Source: Roseiarcus sp963709655 (GTDB lineage: Bacteria > Pseudomonadota > Alphaproteobacteria > Rhizobiales > Beijerinckiaceae). From it: a DNA stretch of 64,000 bases. The notes below the pieces were generated by a model that saw only the letters and a list, made by a program, of their open reading frames with translations, had not been told where the DNA came from and did no database searches. The position numbers and the translations under genes are program-made. The DNA lies in the NCBI GenBank assembly GCA_963709655.1, contig CAVPXF010000056.1, positions 496,001 through 560,000 of the forward strand. The letters are read 5' to 3'. Of the stretch, positions 27,535 to 36,575 are shown in pieces (the first letter of the stretch is position 1; the number at the start of each line of letters is the position of its first letter).

Positions 27535-27744
27535 ATGGACAAAGACGTCGCCGTAGCGATTCTATCGCTGGCCAAGGCAACGAATGAGATCATTGGAAAA
27601 TTGTACTCGGAAGTCGAGAAGATTTCCGACAGCGACCTCAAGGCGCAGTTCAACAGTGCAGTCAGCAATCTAATGGGGTCTATTGCGCGCGACCTTATCT
27701 TCCCGATTGAAAAAATCTACCCGGATCTGACCATTGACGACTGA
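27535..27744 (+). CDS. Small helical hypothetical protein, 69 aa
   Basis: Starts at ATG 27535, with GGAG 9 bp upstream, and encodes MDKDVAVAILSLAKATNEII followed by more amphipathic helix (KISDSDLKAQFNSAVSNLMG). Codon use is less GC-biased than that of the core genes, fitting the accessory setting. It converges with the PIN-domain gene, leaving 10 bp between them. The family is not recognised; a longer start at 27514 (MVSMEST) is possible. Confidence 0.55.
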   Translation: MDKDVAVAILSLAKATNEIIGKLYSEVEKISDSDLKAQFNSAVSNLMGSIARDLIFPIEKIYPDLTIDD

Positions 27745-27754
27745 AAGTGTTCCC

Positions 27755-28192
27755 TCATTGGATTCTGCCATCCCGTATCGGGTTCAGAATCTCCAACCCC
27801 ACAAAATCCCGCTCGCTGTCGGTGACGACGACGCAACCGGCGGCCTCGGCCACGGAGGCGATGATCATGTCGAGCGCGCTGCGTGGTCGCCGCGCCGCTT
27901 TCCCTTCCGCCATCAACCGAGCCCAGATCAGGGCCGCCTCGTCGTCGAAGGGCTGGATGCGCCCGGCGAACAGGGCCGCCGGCCCTTCCGGACCGGCGAA
28001 CCACGCTTCGAGCGCGTCGCGCGTCTTTCCCTTCGGCTGTTCCATGACGCGGCGACGGCTCTCCGCAATGGTCAGCGACGCGATGAAGAGATCGGCGTCG
28101 TCGCGCGCGTCCATCCAGGCCGGCAGCGAAGGCGACGGCTGCGGCTTGACGACATCGCTGATGATGCTGGCGCCGATGAGGTAGCGCGTCAC
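27755..28192 (-). CDS. VapC-like PIN domain protein lacking the first catalytic Asp
   Basis: A 145-residue PIN domain protein. The family begins YLLDANIIS; here it reads YLIGASIIS, so Asp7 is Gly and Asn9 is Ser. Other PIN elements remain: FIASLTIAESRRRV with the conserved Glu, RPRSALDMIIASVA with an Asp, and VVTDSERDF near the end. VapC toxins are Mg2+-dependent RNases that need the first Asp, so this protein is probably inactive. Both changes are single A-to-G transitions in the codons (GAC to GGC, AAC to AGC). GTG 28192 overlaps the stop of the antitoxin-like gene (GTGA). Confidence 0.82.
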   Translation of the reverse strand: MTRYLIGASIISDVVKPQPSPSLPAWMDARDDADLFIASLTIAESRRRVMEQPKGKTRDALEAWFAGPEGPAALFAGRIQPFDDEAALIWARLMAEGKAARRPRSALDMIIASVAEAAGCVVVTDSERDFVGLEILNPIRDGRIQ

Positions 28193-28428
28193 AGATCGAC
28201 TTTGCGCCCCTCATCCCGGACCCGGTCGAGGCCCAGCTCGGCGCCGACCAGAGGCGAGCGGAGCAGGGCGGCAAGCACGCCTCCCGGCGTCGGCGGCGCG
28301 CCGCCGATCGCCTCCGCGAGCAAGTGGCGGATGCTTTGCGCCTCCGGCCCGTCCGCGGCCAGCTTATGCGCAAGCGCCCGCAGGAGGGCGCGGTCGGCGT
28401 CAAGCGCCTGCAGTTCGAACCGGACCAT
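28189..28428 (-). CDS. Antitoxin-like partner of the VapC-like protein
   Basis: A 79-residue protein starting at ATG 28428, which is preceded by TTGGGA. It begins MVRFELQALDADRALLRALA and ends GAELGLDRVRDEGRKVDL. The acidic-basic C-terminus and the coupling to the PIN gene fit a VapB-type antitoxin that binds the toxin with its tail; the N-terminus lacks an evident ribbon-helix-helix or AbrB motif. Together with 27755-28192 it forms a type II toxin-antitoxin module, probably with a dead toxin. Confidence 0.7.
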   Translation of the reverse strand: MVRFELQALDADRALLRALAHKLAADGPEAQSIRHLLAEAIGGAPPTPGGVLAALLRSPLVGAELGLDRVRDEGRKVDL

Positions 28429-28687
28429 TCCCAATTTTAACCGTCGAGTTCTGTATGATACGACCGCCCGCCGTTGCGCGTCTTTCGTCGACATCGGCTA
28501 CCCCGATAAGTCAGTCCGGGAGATCTATCCGGTTATACCTCTGATCGCAAGACCCACGGGCCAACTCGCAGCCCGAAAAGCCCCCCTGCCGACCGAAGGC
28601 GAGGAGCGTCGCTAACACGCCTCGCAACCCTCTGACAAACAAGCGCCCGGTCGATAAAATGTCGTAAACCGGCCCTGCGGCGCCAAA

Positions 28688-28740
28688 CTGTAGGGCCGGG
28701 TCGCTGACCCGGCCGGCGCGGTCATCGACCGCGCCCTACA
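28688..28740. repeat. Family A palindromic repeat, short copy
   Basis: CTGTAG ... CTACA with hairpins CCGGGTCGCTGACCCGG and GCGCGGTCATCGACCGCGC. It ends 3 bp before the stop of the next minus-strand gene, so it can act as its terminator. The remaining gap 28429-28687 shows no supported gene. Confidence 0.8.
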
Positions 28741-28742
28741 AT

Positions 28743-29963
28743 CTACCCCTTCGCCAGCGCCCGGATGTCGAAGGCCGGGTCGGCCGCCTGTTCCGGGGTC
28801 ATGGTCTTGCCCTGGGCGAAGATGCGCTTGGCCGCCGCGTGGTCGCCGGCGCGGTTGACCGATTCGACCACCGCCAGCTTGCCGCCCCGGAAGCCGAAGG
28901 TCGAGAAGGCGCGGGTCGCCGGATCGCCGCGCACCACCCATTGATCGACGTCGTGCGATAGCCCGGCGATCATCAGCTTCAAGTCGCCCTGGTCGCTCCA
29001 GAACCAGGCGAGCGCATTGTAGGGCGCGGGCTTGCCGGCGAGGCGGGCGGCCACGCATTTGGCCTGGTCCACCGCGTTCTGGATCGACTCGAGCCGGGTC
29101 GAAAAGCCGAGCGTCGCGTTGGGGAAGGCGGCGCAGTCGCCGATCGCGGAAATGTCCGGGTCGGAGGTCGCAAGATGGGCGTCGACCACGACGCCGTTGG
29201 CGCATTCGAGACCGGCTTCGCGAGCGAGCGAATCCTCGGCGGTGACGCCGACGCCGATGAGCGCGAGATCGGCCGGCAGGACCTCGCCGTCGGAGAGGAC
29301 GACCGCCTCCGCCTTCTCTTCCCCCTTGATCGCCTTGACGCCGACCCCGAGGAAGAGGCGGGCGCCAAAGGCCCGGTGCGCCTCGACGTAGAATTCGGAC
29401 AGGACCGGCGACACGGCGCGGCCCATCGGCCGGGCGATCTCGACCACGCTGACCTCGGCGCCGAGCTTGGCGGCGGTCGCCGCGACCTCGAGCCCGATGA
29501 AGCCCGCGCCGATCACCACCACCTTCAGGCCTGCGGCGATGCGCGCGCGGAGCGCCGTCGCGTCGGCGATATTGCGGAGCGCGAAGACCCCGGGCAGGTC
29601 GACGCCCGGAACGTCGAGCCGTCTCTGGCGAGCGCCGGTCGCCAGGATCAGATGGCCGTAGCCGATCGACCCGCCGTCGGCGAGCGCCACCCGATGCGCC
29701 GCCCGGTCGATCCGGATCGCCCGGACGCCGAGACGCAGGTCGATGCGGCGGTCGCGGTAGAAGGCCTCGGCCCTGAGCGGCAGGCCGTGCAGCTCCATCT
29801 CGCCCTTCAGGAACGCCTTCGAGAGCGGCGGCCGCTGATACGGCAACTCCCGCTCGTCGGACAGAAGCACGATCTCGCCGTCATAGCCGTCGTCGCGCAG
29901 GCTCGCCGCGGCTTGCACGCCGGCGTGCCCGGCGCCGACGATGACGACCGAGGAAGGGGACAT
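28743..29963 (-). CDS. NAD(P)/FAD-dependent ferredoxin reductase-like protein
   Basis: A 406-residue pyridine nucleotide-disulfide oxidoreductase of the putidaredoxin/rhodocoxin reductase type. FAD binding: VIVGAGHAGVQAAASLRDDG near the N-terminus and AIGDCAAFPN near residue 270. NAD binding: VVVIGAGFIGLEVAATA near residue 146. The C-terminal reductase domain (FWSDQGDLKLMIAGL) is present. It probably passes electrons from NADH to a [2Fe-2S] ferredoxin serving a monooxygenase or P450, which is not in the window. The start is ATG 29963; hemY lies just upstream on the same strand with a 31-bp gap. Confidence 0.88.
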   Translation of the reverse strand: MSPSSVVIVGAGHAGVQAAASLRDDGYDGEIVLLSDERELPYQRPPLSKAFLKGEMELHGLPLRAEAFYRDRRIDLRLGVRAIRIDRAAHRVALADGGSIGYGHLILATGARQRRLDVPGVDLPGVFALRNIADATALRARIAAGLKVVVIGAGFIGLEVAATAAKLGAEVSVVEIARPMGRAVSPVLSEFYVEAHRAFGARLFLGVGVKAIKGEEKAEAVVLSDGEVLPADLALIGVGVTAEDSLAREAGLECANGVVVDAHLATSDPDISAIGDCAAFPNATLGFSTRLESIQNAVDQAKCVAARLAGKPAPYNALAWFWSDQGDLKLMIAGLSHDVDQWVVRGDPATRAFSTFGFRGGKLAVVESVNRAGDHAAAKRIFAQGKTMTPEQAADPAFDIRALAKG

Positions 29964-29994
29964 GTCGTTCTCCAGCGCTTAAAGCGGGCCTCGC

Positions 29995-31635
29995 TCAGTC
30001 GTTTGCGTAAATCCAAGACTTGCGGCGGCGCGGCGCCTCGGGCTCGCCCGGGCCGGGATCGTCCGGCGCCATGCTGGCCGGATCGATGATGACGCCGACG
30101 CGCGGCTGAGGGCCGGCGGCGAGGTGGAGCGGTTCAGGCGGCGCCGGGGTCGCGGCGGCGGGAAGCGGTTCTGGCGGCGGTGCCGTGGCGGTTTCGTCCG
30201 GCGTTGCGTGCCGGGGTTGGCTTGCGGCGGCGGCCGACGGCGGCGCCTCGGCGGCTGGCTCGTTCGCAGCCACGGCGGGCGGCAGGATCGGCGGCGCCGG
30301 GATCGCAGGCTTTGGCCCGATCGGCGTGGGCTCGGCCAGAGCGGCCAGCCGTTCGTCAGGCGTGCGCCAGACGAAGGCGTCCAGCGTTCCCGTCGGCGAC
30401 ACGGGCGCCCAGCGGTCGCTGATCACGCCATCGGCGACCCACGCCTTGTCACGCGGCGCGCGGGCGGCCCGCGACAACCATTCCCGCACGGCGCCTTGAC
30501 GCCCCTCGGCCTCCTCGATGTCGGCCATCAGCAGGCAGACGCGGCGGGTCGGTCGTCCGTGGGTCGAATCGGACGCGATCAGCGGCCCGATCGCCGCCCG
30601 GGCGGCCTCGATGTCATGCGCTTCGAGCCCCGCGCGCCCAATCGTCAGCATCGACTCGGGGTCGTCAGGCGCAATTCGCGCGAGCATGCGGGCGCGTGCC
30701 AGCCGATCGCCGGTCGAATCGCCGTGGCGCATGCGCAGATAAGCCGCCGCGAGGTCGGGGTGAGGCGTTTGCGCATAGGCGGTTTCAAGGACCCGGGTCC
30801 CGCGTCGAGTGTCGCCGGCGGCGGCCGCAAGGCGTCCGTAGAGCGCTGCGGCCGGAATGAGCCCGGGCGAAAGCCGGCAAGCCTCGTAAGCAAGCTCCAT
30901 CGCGCCTTTGGGATCGCGGTCCTTCAATTGGTCCGCCATCGCGGTCTTGATGACGGCGCGCCAGCGCTGGGCGGTCGGCTTGTCGATGAGGCGCGCGGCG
31001 GCGTTGGTATCGATGGTTGCGAGCGCGCCGGCCCAGTCGCCCCTGCGGGTCCGGTCGTCGAGGACAGCCTGTCCGGCCCACGCGGCCGGGGCGTGCGCGT
31101 TGGCGCGCATCGCATATTGCAGCGCCGCCTCGTGATCGCCTTCTCGGTGCGCCTCGACGTGCAGGCCCCTGAGACCGAGGCCGTGGGTGTCGCGATGGTC
31201 GAGCATGGCGTTGTAGGCCGCGACCGCCCGTTCCCGGTCGCCGGCGAGTTGGGCGGCCTGGGCGGTCAAGAGCTTGGTCATCGGCTCGTTCGCCAGCAGC
31301 CGGTTCGCATCCGCCGCATGCTTGCCCGCGGCCCGAACGTCGCCCGTATTGACGGCGATGAGGCCGCGCGACACGGCTGTCAGGCCCTTTTCGCGCCGGC
31401 GCGCGCGCGCAGCCAGCGACATCAGCGACGGAATGCGGAGAACGAAGCGCAGCACGCCCCAAATGATCGACCAAACGATCGCCACGGCGGCCACAAGGCC
31501 GAGCGCGACCATCATCGAGACTTTGTATTCGACGCCGCGCCAGGTCAGCGTCACGAGGCCCGGGTTGTCGGCAAACCACATCAGGCCCCAGGCGGCGAGC
31601 GCCACCCCGGCGAGGACAATCAACAGGCGAAACAT
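29995..31635 (-). CDS. hemY: HemY-like TPR membrane protein
   Basis: A 546-residue protein with two N-terminal transmembrane helices (FRLLIVLAGVALAAWGLMWF; VALGLVAAVAIVWSIIWGVL), then a HemY N-terminal domain and TPR-like helices from about residue 100 to 400. The C-terminal 150 residues are Pro/Ala-rich and disordered. HemY proteins of this type are linked to heme synthesis genes; their exact role is still unsettled, and they are not protoporphyrinogen oxidase. ATG 31635 is the family start. The order hemD, Mic60-like, hemY is typical for alphaproteobacteria. Confidence 0.88.
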   Translation of the reverse strand: MFRLLIVLAGVALAAWGLMWFADNPGLVTLTWRGVEYKVSMMVALGLVAAVAIVWSIIWGVLRFVLRIPSLMSLAARARRREKGLTAVSRGLIAVNTGDVRAAGKHAADANRLLANEPMTKLLTAQAAQLAGDRERAVAAYNAMLDHRDTHGLGLRGLHVEAHREGDHEAALQYAMRANAHAPAAWAGQAVLDDRTRRGDWAGALATIDTNAAARLIDKPTAQRWRAVIKTAMADQLKDRDPKGAMELAYEACRLSPGLIPAAALYGRLAAAAGDTRRGTRVLETAYAQTPHPDLAAAYLRMRHGDSTGDRLARARMLARIAPDDPESMLTIGRAGLEAHDIEAARAAIGPLIASDSTHGRPTRRVCLLMADIEEAEGRQGAVREWLSRAARAPRDKAWVADGVISDRWAPVSPTGTLDAFVWRTPDERLAALAEPTPIGPKPAIPAPPILPPAVAANEPAAEAPPSAAAASQPRHATPDETATAPPPEPLPAAATPAPPEPLHLAAGPQPRVGVIIDPASMAPDDPGPGEPEAPRRRKSWIYAND

Positions 31636-31702
31636 GACGTCTCCGACTTTCCGTCCCAGCGTCCCGGACCCCTGCCAGGGCGCAGCGATTCGATCGACGC
31701 TC

Positions 31703-33007
31703 TCAGGGCTTGGGACCCTGAGCCAACCGCGCGACCGCGGCTTCGCGAATCGCCTGCATGGCGGCGACCGCCGCTTGTTTCCGTTCGGCTTCGGCGTCCC
31801 AGGCGGCGCCGGCCTGCCGCGACGCATCGGGGAGCCTGGCGAAAGCCGCAAGCGCGGCAGCAAGGTCGCCCTGCCGCAGGCTGGCGAGGATCTGCGAGGC
31901 GAGCGCCGGCAGATCGTCGCCGGCAGTTTCGCCGAGGTAGCGAACCTGGACGAGGCCACGGAGATGGGCGAGGAAACGATCGCCGATCCCGCCGGGTTCC
32001 TTGGGCGCGGCGGCGGCGAGAACCTTGGGCTCCACCGCCGCGAACGACGCGGCGAGGGCGCTATTGGTCTGCGAGCCGCCGGCGAGCGCCTTGAGCGGCG
32101 CGATCTGGGCTGGGTCGACGCCGAGCGCGGCGAGCGCGGCGATCTCGGTCGCGTAGGACGAGCCCGACGCGAGCTTGTCGCGGATCGCGTCGGTCACCAC
32201 CGCGATGGCCGCGGGATTTACGCTCGCCGCAGGCTTTTCCGGCGCGACTCGGGTCTCCACCTTCGGCGCGGCGAGCGCGCTCTCAATTTTTTCGACCCGG
32301 CCGGAAAGCGCAGTGAGATCGGCGGAGGATATGCCGGTTTCGAGCTTCGCCAGGCGCGCGGCAAGGGCTGGGATTTCGCCCCGCGCGGCGTCGACGTCAG
32401 CGCGCAAAACCTTGATGTCGCCCGATAAGGACTGCATCGCCTGCGCCTCGCCGTCGATCTTGCGGCCTTCGGCGGCGTTCGCCGCCTCGAGGACGCCGAT
32501 CCGTTTGTCGAGGCCCGCGACGCCGGACGCCGCCGCGCTCGCCTCCAGCATGCTGACCCGCTTTTCCACCGCCGCGAGGGCGGCGGCCGTGCGCGCCCCT
32601 TCGAGCGTCCCAAAGCGCTTGTCGAGGTCGCCGATCGCCGCGCCGTCGCGGCCCGTCTCGGTCTCCAGCGCGGCGAGCCGGTTCTGCTCGGCCGCTGTCA
32701 GGCCCGAATTGGGCGAATAAAAGTAAAGCCCTCCGGCGGCGAGCGCCGCCACGATGGCGCCGCCGAGCGCGCCGGCAGCGAGCGCGCGCCCCGCGCCGAT
32801 CGGCTTCGCCCGAGGCGGAACCGGCTCTTCAGCCGACCCGCCCTCGGGCGCGGATGGTCCCTCGTTCTGGACCTCCGTCGCGGCCGCTTCGGCCGCGGGC
32901 TGGGCGACTTCGCCCTCGATCACCGTGTCGTTCGGCCGCTCGTCGCGATTGCTTGGCGCGCCCCCCGATGGTCTTGGCACAGTTTGCTGGCTTTCTTCAT
33001 CAACCAT
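31703..33007 (-). CDS. Mic60/mitofilin-like inner membrane protein
   Basis: A 434-residue protein: a disordered acidic N-terminus (about 70 residues), one transmembrane helix (ALAAGALGGAIVAALAAGGLY), a long coiled coil from about residue 105 to 260 rich in LDKRIGVLEAA-type heptads, and a C-terminal mitofilin domain. Alphaproteobacterial homologues of mitochondrial Mic60 are encoded exactly here, between hemD and hemY, and are thought to shape inner membrane structures. Sequence conservation in the family is low, so position and architecture carry the call. Confidence 0.85.
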   Translation of the reverse strand: MVDEESQQTVPRPSGGAPSNRDERPNDTVIEGEVAQPAAEAAATEVQNEGPSAPEGGSAEEPVPPRAKPIGAGRALAAGALGGAIVAALAAGGLYFYSPNSGLTAAEQNRLAALETETGRDGAAIGDLDKRFGTLEGARTAAALAAVEKRVSMLEASAAASGVAGLDKRIGVLEAANAAEGRKIDGEAQAMQSLSGDIKVLRADVDAARGEIPALAARLAKLETGISSADLTALSGRVEKIESALAAPKVETRVAPEKPAASVNPAAIAVVTDAIRDKLASGSSYATEIAALAALGVDPAQIAPLKALAGGSQTNSALAASFAAVEPKVLAAAAPKEPGGIGDRFLAHLRGLVQVRYLGETAGDDLPALASQILASLRQGDLAAALAAFARLPDASRQAGAAWDAEAERKQAAVAAMQAIREAAVARLAQGPKP

Positions 33008-33037
33008 TGCTCGTGCGTCCTTCGGCCTGCGCGCGCC

Positions 33038-33793
33038 CTATATACGGGAGGGGGGTTGCGATGAAAATACCGCTGCGGCTTGCCTCAAAGTCGCAAGCAG
33101 GGCCGGCTCGTCCGGTCGCGCCGCGACCCGGAGGCGCCCGGCGCCCAACGCGCGCAGCGGCTCTGCGACATCGTCCGACAGGCAGATGTGCGTCATGGCG
33201 CGGAAATGCGCGGCCGCGCCCCCCGCGCCGGCGAGTTCGGCGGCGAGCGCGGCCGACCGGCGCGAATAATGCAGCGCGAACCCGCACGCTTCGAGCGCGC
33301 GGATCTCTTGCGGGCGCCAGCTTTGCCGCGGTTCGGCCGCATAGACTTCGGCCAACTCGAACGCTTCGATGTTCGCGAGGGCCGCCTCGATCGCCGGCTT
33401 CCGATCGCGCCCGGCAAGGTAGAGCACGGCGGCGGCGCGAGGCATTGCGCCCTTGAGGATCTCGGCCAGCCGCCGCGCGTCGGGCGCGGACGGCGCGGCG
33501 AGCCGCCAGCCGCGCGCTTCCGCCGCGCGCGCCGTCCGCGCGCCCACGACATAGAGCGGCGAGGCGCGATCGACCGACACATCGGCGACAAACGCCTTGT
33601 CGCTCGTGGCGACCACCGCGTCATAGCGCTTCCTTTCTGGCGTATAAGCCAAGGCAACGATCTCGATCGCGGGCAGGCGCGCGGCCGCAAACCCGAGCCG
33701 GCGCAGGCGCGCGGCGCTCAGCGCCGCGTCGTCGCGCGCGCGAAAAAGCGCTGCTCGGGGTCTGTTCGGGTCCGCGTTCGGCATGACCGGCAT
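33038..33793 (-). CDS. hemD: Uroporphyrinogen-III synthase
   Basis: A 251-residue protein of HemD length. The family is poorly conserved; the visible marks are ATSDKAFVADV, PLYVVGARTARAAEARG and HYSRRSAALAAELA. It closes and rearranges hydroxymethylbilane to uroporphyrinogen III. The gene is followed by the Mic60-like gene and hemY. hemC, normally next to hemD, is absent; instead an acyltransferase gene diverges from 33890. The start is ATG 33793 or 33784. Confidence 0.85.
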   Translation of the reverse strand: MPVMPNADPNRPRAALFRARDDAALSAARLRRLGFAAARLPAIEIVALAYTPERKRYDAVVATSDKAFVADVSVDRASPLYVVGARTARAAEARGWRLAAPSAPDARRLAEILKGAMPRAAAVLYLAGRDRKPAIEAALANIEAFELAEVYAAEPRQSWRPQEIRALEACGFALHYSRRSAALAAELAGAGGAAAHFRAMTHICLSDDVAEPLRALGAGRLRVAARPDEPALLATLRQAAAVFSSQPPSRI

Positions 33794-33889
33794 TATCGGC
33801 CGCGCGCCCGGCGCGGCAAGCGCGCCTTGCGGATCGCCGCATTGGGCTTTACCGGTCTCGTTTTCGCCCAGAGTTCATGGGAAGCCGCG

Positions 33890-35950
33890 TTGGATCAAGC
33901 CCTCGACACGCCCGACCTCGCCGCGGCGAGACGCTGGCGCGATCTCGATTTCCGAACGGACATCAACGGGCTGCGCGCGCTCGCGGTCATCGGGGTGGTC
34001 GCCTTCCACGCCGATCGCGCGCTGCTGCCCGGCGGCTTCTCCGGGGTCGACGTGTTCTTCGTGATCTCGGGCTTTTTGATCTCGCGCATCATCCTGTCCG
34101 AATGCGCTGTCGGCCATTTCTCGCTCGCGATGTTCTACGCCAAGCGCGCCAAGCGCATCCTTCCGGCCCTGCTCCTCGTGGTCGCGACGGTCTGGATCGT
34201 CGGCTGGTTCCGCGCCGCGCCGGTCCAGTTCCGCGACATCGGCGGCGGCCTGCTCGGCAACGCCTATTTCACCGTCAATTTCTGGCTCCTGAGGCTCGCG
34301 GGCGTCGGGGGTTATTTCGGCGCCGATTCGGCGACGAAGCCGCTCCTTCATCTGTGGTCGCTCAGCATCGAGGAGCAGTTCTACCTCGTCTGGTCGGTGC
34401 TGGTTTCAGCCCTGCACCGCCTGGCCCCACGCGTTTTGCCGTTCGTGATCCTCGCGATCTTCTTTGCATCCTTGAGCTACTGCGTCATTCTGACGCCGGT
34501 CGATCCCATCGGCGCCTTTTATCTGCCTTGGGCCCGCGGCTGGGAACTCGCGCTCGGCGCGCTCATGGCCTACCGGGAGGTGTACTGCCTGCGCGCGTGG
34601 CCTTATCCGTCGCGCGCCCTGTCTAATCTGGGCGCGGCGCTCGGCGTGACCCTGATCCTGATCGGCTACCTCACCCTGACCGAAGCTCAACCCTTTCCCG
34701 GCTGGCGCGCGGCCATCCCGACCTTTGGATGCGCGCTGGTGATCGCCAACCCGCGCTCTTGGGTCGGAGATGTCGCGCTCGGCAACCGCGTCGCCGGGTT
34801 CTTTGGCGTCATTTCCTATCCGTTCTATCTCTGGCACTGGCCGTTGTTCGCCTTCGCCCACATCTGGCCGGGCGTCATTCCGACGCCCGCTGTGATGTTC
34901 GCCCTCGCCGTCGTGGCGGTCGGCCTCGCCGCCCTCACCTATCGATTCGTCGAGGCGCCGGCGACGGCGCTCTTCCGTCGCCGTCCTTACGCGCTCGCGC
35001 TCGGACTCGTCGCCGCGCTTGCGGCGACCGGAATCGTCGGCCGCGTCACCTACGACTCGAAGGGCTTTCCGGGCCGCTTTCCGCCGCTCGTGACGCAGGT
35101 GTTCGACTTCAGCGTCAATGGCGCCGAGGGCCAACGCCTGTTCGATTGTTTCTACCGAAAGGAGGACCGCGATTATCCGCTCAATGAGGAACGTCGGCGC
35201 GCCGCCCTGTTCTTTGCGAAGCATCGCTGCGGCGTCGCCGAGGACCCGGCCAAGCCGAGCATCCTGGTCGTCGGCGATTTGCATGCGGCGCACCTGTTCG
35301 CCGGCCTGACCAGGGTGTTTGGCGAGCGCGCCAACGTCATGGCGCTGGCGGCGGTGTTCTGCGTCCCTTTGGTCGAAAACGTTGCCATGGATCAGGGCGT
35401 CGCTGGAACGCCGCGCTGCCGGGCGATCAACGACTACGTGTTCCGGCGGATAAGGCAGATCAGGCCGGACGTCCTCGTGGTCGGGGGCTATTTCGGCCAG
35501 TACGATCACGAGGCCAACTGGCGCTATCCGGGCTTTCTCGACGCGATGGTCGCCGGCGCCCGCAAGCTGCACGAGGACGGCGTCCGCTCAATCGTGATCG
35601 CCGGCGAGGTCCCGACCTGGGCGCCGGTCCTGCCGATCCTGGTCGGGCGGGACCTTCTGGAAATGGGCGCGGCGCCGGAATTCTCCCGGGTCGGCGTCCG
35701 ACCGGACTCGCTCGAAACCGACAGGACGCTCGCCGCCAAGAATTGGGGGCCCGGGGTGACGTATGTGTCGCAAGCGGATAAGCTTTGCCGGCCGGACGGT
35801 TGCCGGCGCCTCGTCGGCCCCGACCTGCCCGACGATTTGCTGGCGGTCGATTACGGCCACTACAGCCGGAAGGGCTCGATCTACGCGGTCGAGAATATCC
35901 TTGCGCCGGCGATCGACGCGGCGCTCGAGAAGGCGCGCCGGTCGCGATAG
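33890..35950 (+). CDS. OafA-type acyltransferase 3 with SGNH domain lacking the serine
   Basis: A 686-residue protein. Residues about 20-370 form the acyltransferase-3 membrane domain with ten hydrophobic helices (DINGLRALAVIGVVAFHADR with its conserved His, FVISGFLISRIIL, LWSLSIEEQFYLVW). The C-terminal half is an SGNH-like domain, but its nucleophile motif GDSH reads GDLH (Leu464), while the late VDYGHYS keeps Asp and His. The codon is TTG where TCG would give Ser. Family members O-acetylate lipopolysaccharide, peptidoglycan or exopolysaccharide. TTG 33890 is chosen because GGGAAG precedes it and no ATG is in frame; the start is uncertain. Confidence 0.85.
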   Translation: MDQALDTPDLAAARRWRDLDFRTDINGLRALAVIGVVAFHADRALLPGGFSGVDVFFVISGFLISRIILSECAVGHFSLAMFYAKRAKRILPALLLVVATVWIVGWFRAAPVQFRDIGGGLLGNAYFTVNFWLLRLAGVGGYFGADSATKPLLHLWSLSIEEQFYLVWSVLVSALHRLAPRVLPFVILAIFFASLSYCVILTPVDPIGAFYLPWARGWELALGALMAYREVYCLRAWPYPSRALSNLGAALGVTLILIGYLTLTEAQPFPGWRAAIPTFGCALVIANPRSWVGDVALGNRVAGFFGVISYPFYLWHWPLFAFAHIWPGVIPTPAVMFALAVVAVGLAALTYRFVEAPATALFRRRPYALALGLVAALAATGIVGRVTYDSKGFPGRFPPLVTQVFDFSVNGAEGQRLFDCFYRKEDRDYPLNEERRRAALFFAKHRCGVAEDPAKPSILVVGDLHAAHLFAGLTRVFGERANVMALAAVFCVPLVENVAMDQGVAGTPRCRAINDYVFRRIRQIRPDVLVVGGYFGQYDHEANWRYPGFLDAMVAGARKLHEDGVRSIVIAGEVPTWAPVLPILVGRDLLEMGAAPEFSRVGVRPDSLETDRTLAAKNWGPGVTYVSQADKLCRPDGCRRLVGPDLPDDLLAVDYGHYSRKGSIYAVENILAPAIDAALEKARRSR

Positions 35951-35963
35951 GCCGATTGCCAGA

Positions 35964-36575
35964 TCAGCCGACTGCGGCGGATTGTTGCACCGCGCGCGAA
36001 CCAAGCACAGGTTCGGCGCGCGGCAGGCGCAGGGCGGCCAGCACATCGGAATCGCTCGGCGATTCGTCCGCATAGTCCTGCAGTCGCAGGAGCGACAGCC
36101 AACCGCCGTCGTCCGCCCGCCCGGGGCCGGAATCCTCGAAGGCGAGGAATTCGAGGTCGGCGACCCCGGCCGCCTCTTTCACCCAAAGAGCCGAGGCGAG
36201 CTGGACCGCGTCGCTCAGCGACAGGAACCGCGGCTGTTCGTTCGGGCCGCGCAAAGCCGCAGGCCGCCGCCACTTCACGTCGCGCAGGCGCGCCGCGCGC
36301 AGCATCGTGTTCGGATCGGCCGACACGAAGGTCGCGATCGAGCGGAGGTAGCGGGTGAACTCGGCGAGCGCGGTAAAGCGGCCGGCGACGAAGGCTGACG
36401 GCCTCAGTTCGGCGAACAGAAGGCTGTGGACCCAGATGCGGCGTTTGCCGATCGCTGCCTCGGTCAGGATCGTCTCGATGTCCGATTCCGCCTCGCCCGA
36501 TCGGCCACTCGCGTGGCGCAGCAGCACGTTCATATGCAGGAAATGCTTATTGCTAGTGGAGATAATCAAGGCCAT
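35964..36575 (-). CDS. PIN-like domain protein, second gene of a two-gene unit
   Basis: A 203-residue protein with a PIN-like layout: KHFLHMNVLLRHA at the N-terminus where PIN proteins have YLDTNVLL, then VHSLLFAELRPSAFV with a conserved Glu, LSLSDAVQLASALWV with an Asp, and LEFLAFEDSG near the end. The first Asp is replaced by His14-Met15. The fold is inferred from pattern only. It overlaps the upstream gene 36553-37371 by 23 bp, so the two are translated together. It could be a toxin-like or regulatory RNase relative, or an inactive one. Confidence 0.5.
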   Translation of the reverse strand: MALIISTSNKHFLHMNVLLRHASGRSGEAESDIETILTEAAIGKRRIWVHSLLFAELRPSAFVAGRFTALAEFTRYLRSIATFVSADPNTMLRAARLRDVKWRRPAALRGPNEQPRFLSLSDAVQLASALWVKEAAGVADLEFLAFEDSGPGRADDGGWLSLLRLQDYADESPSDSDVLAALRLPRAEPVLGSRAVQQSAAVG

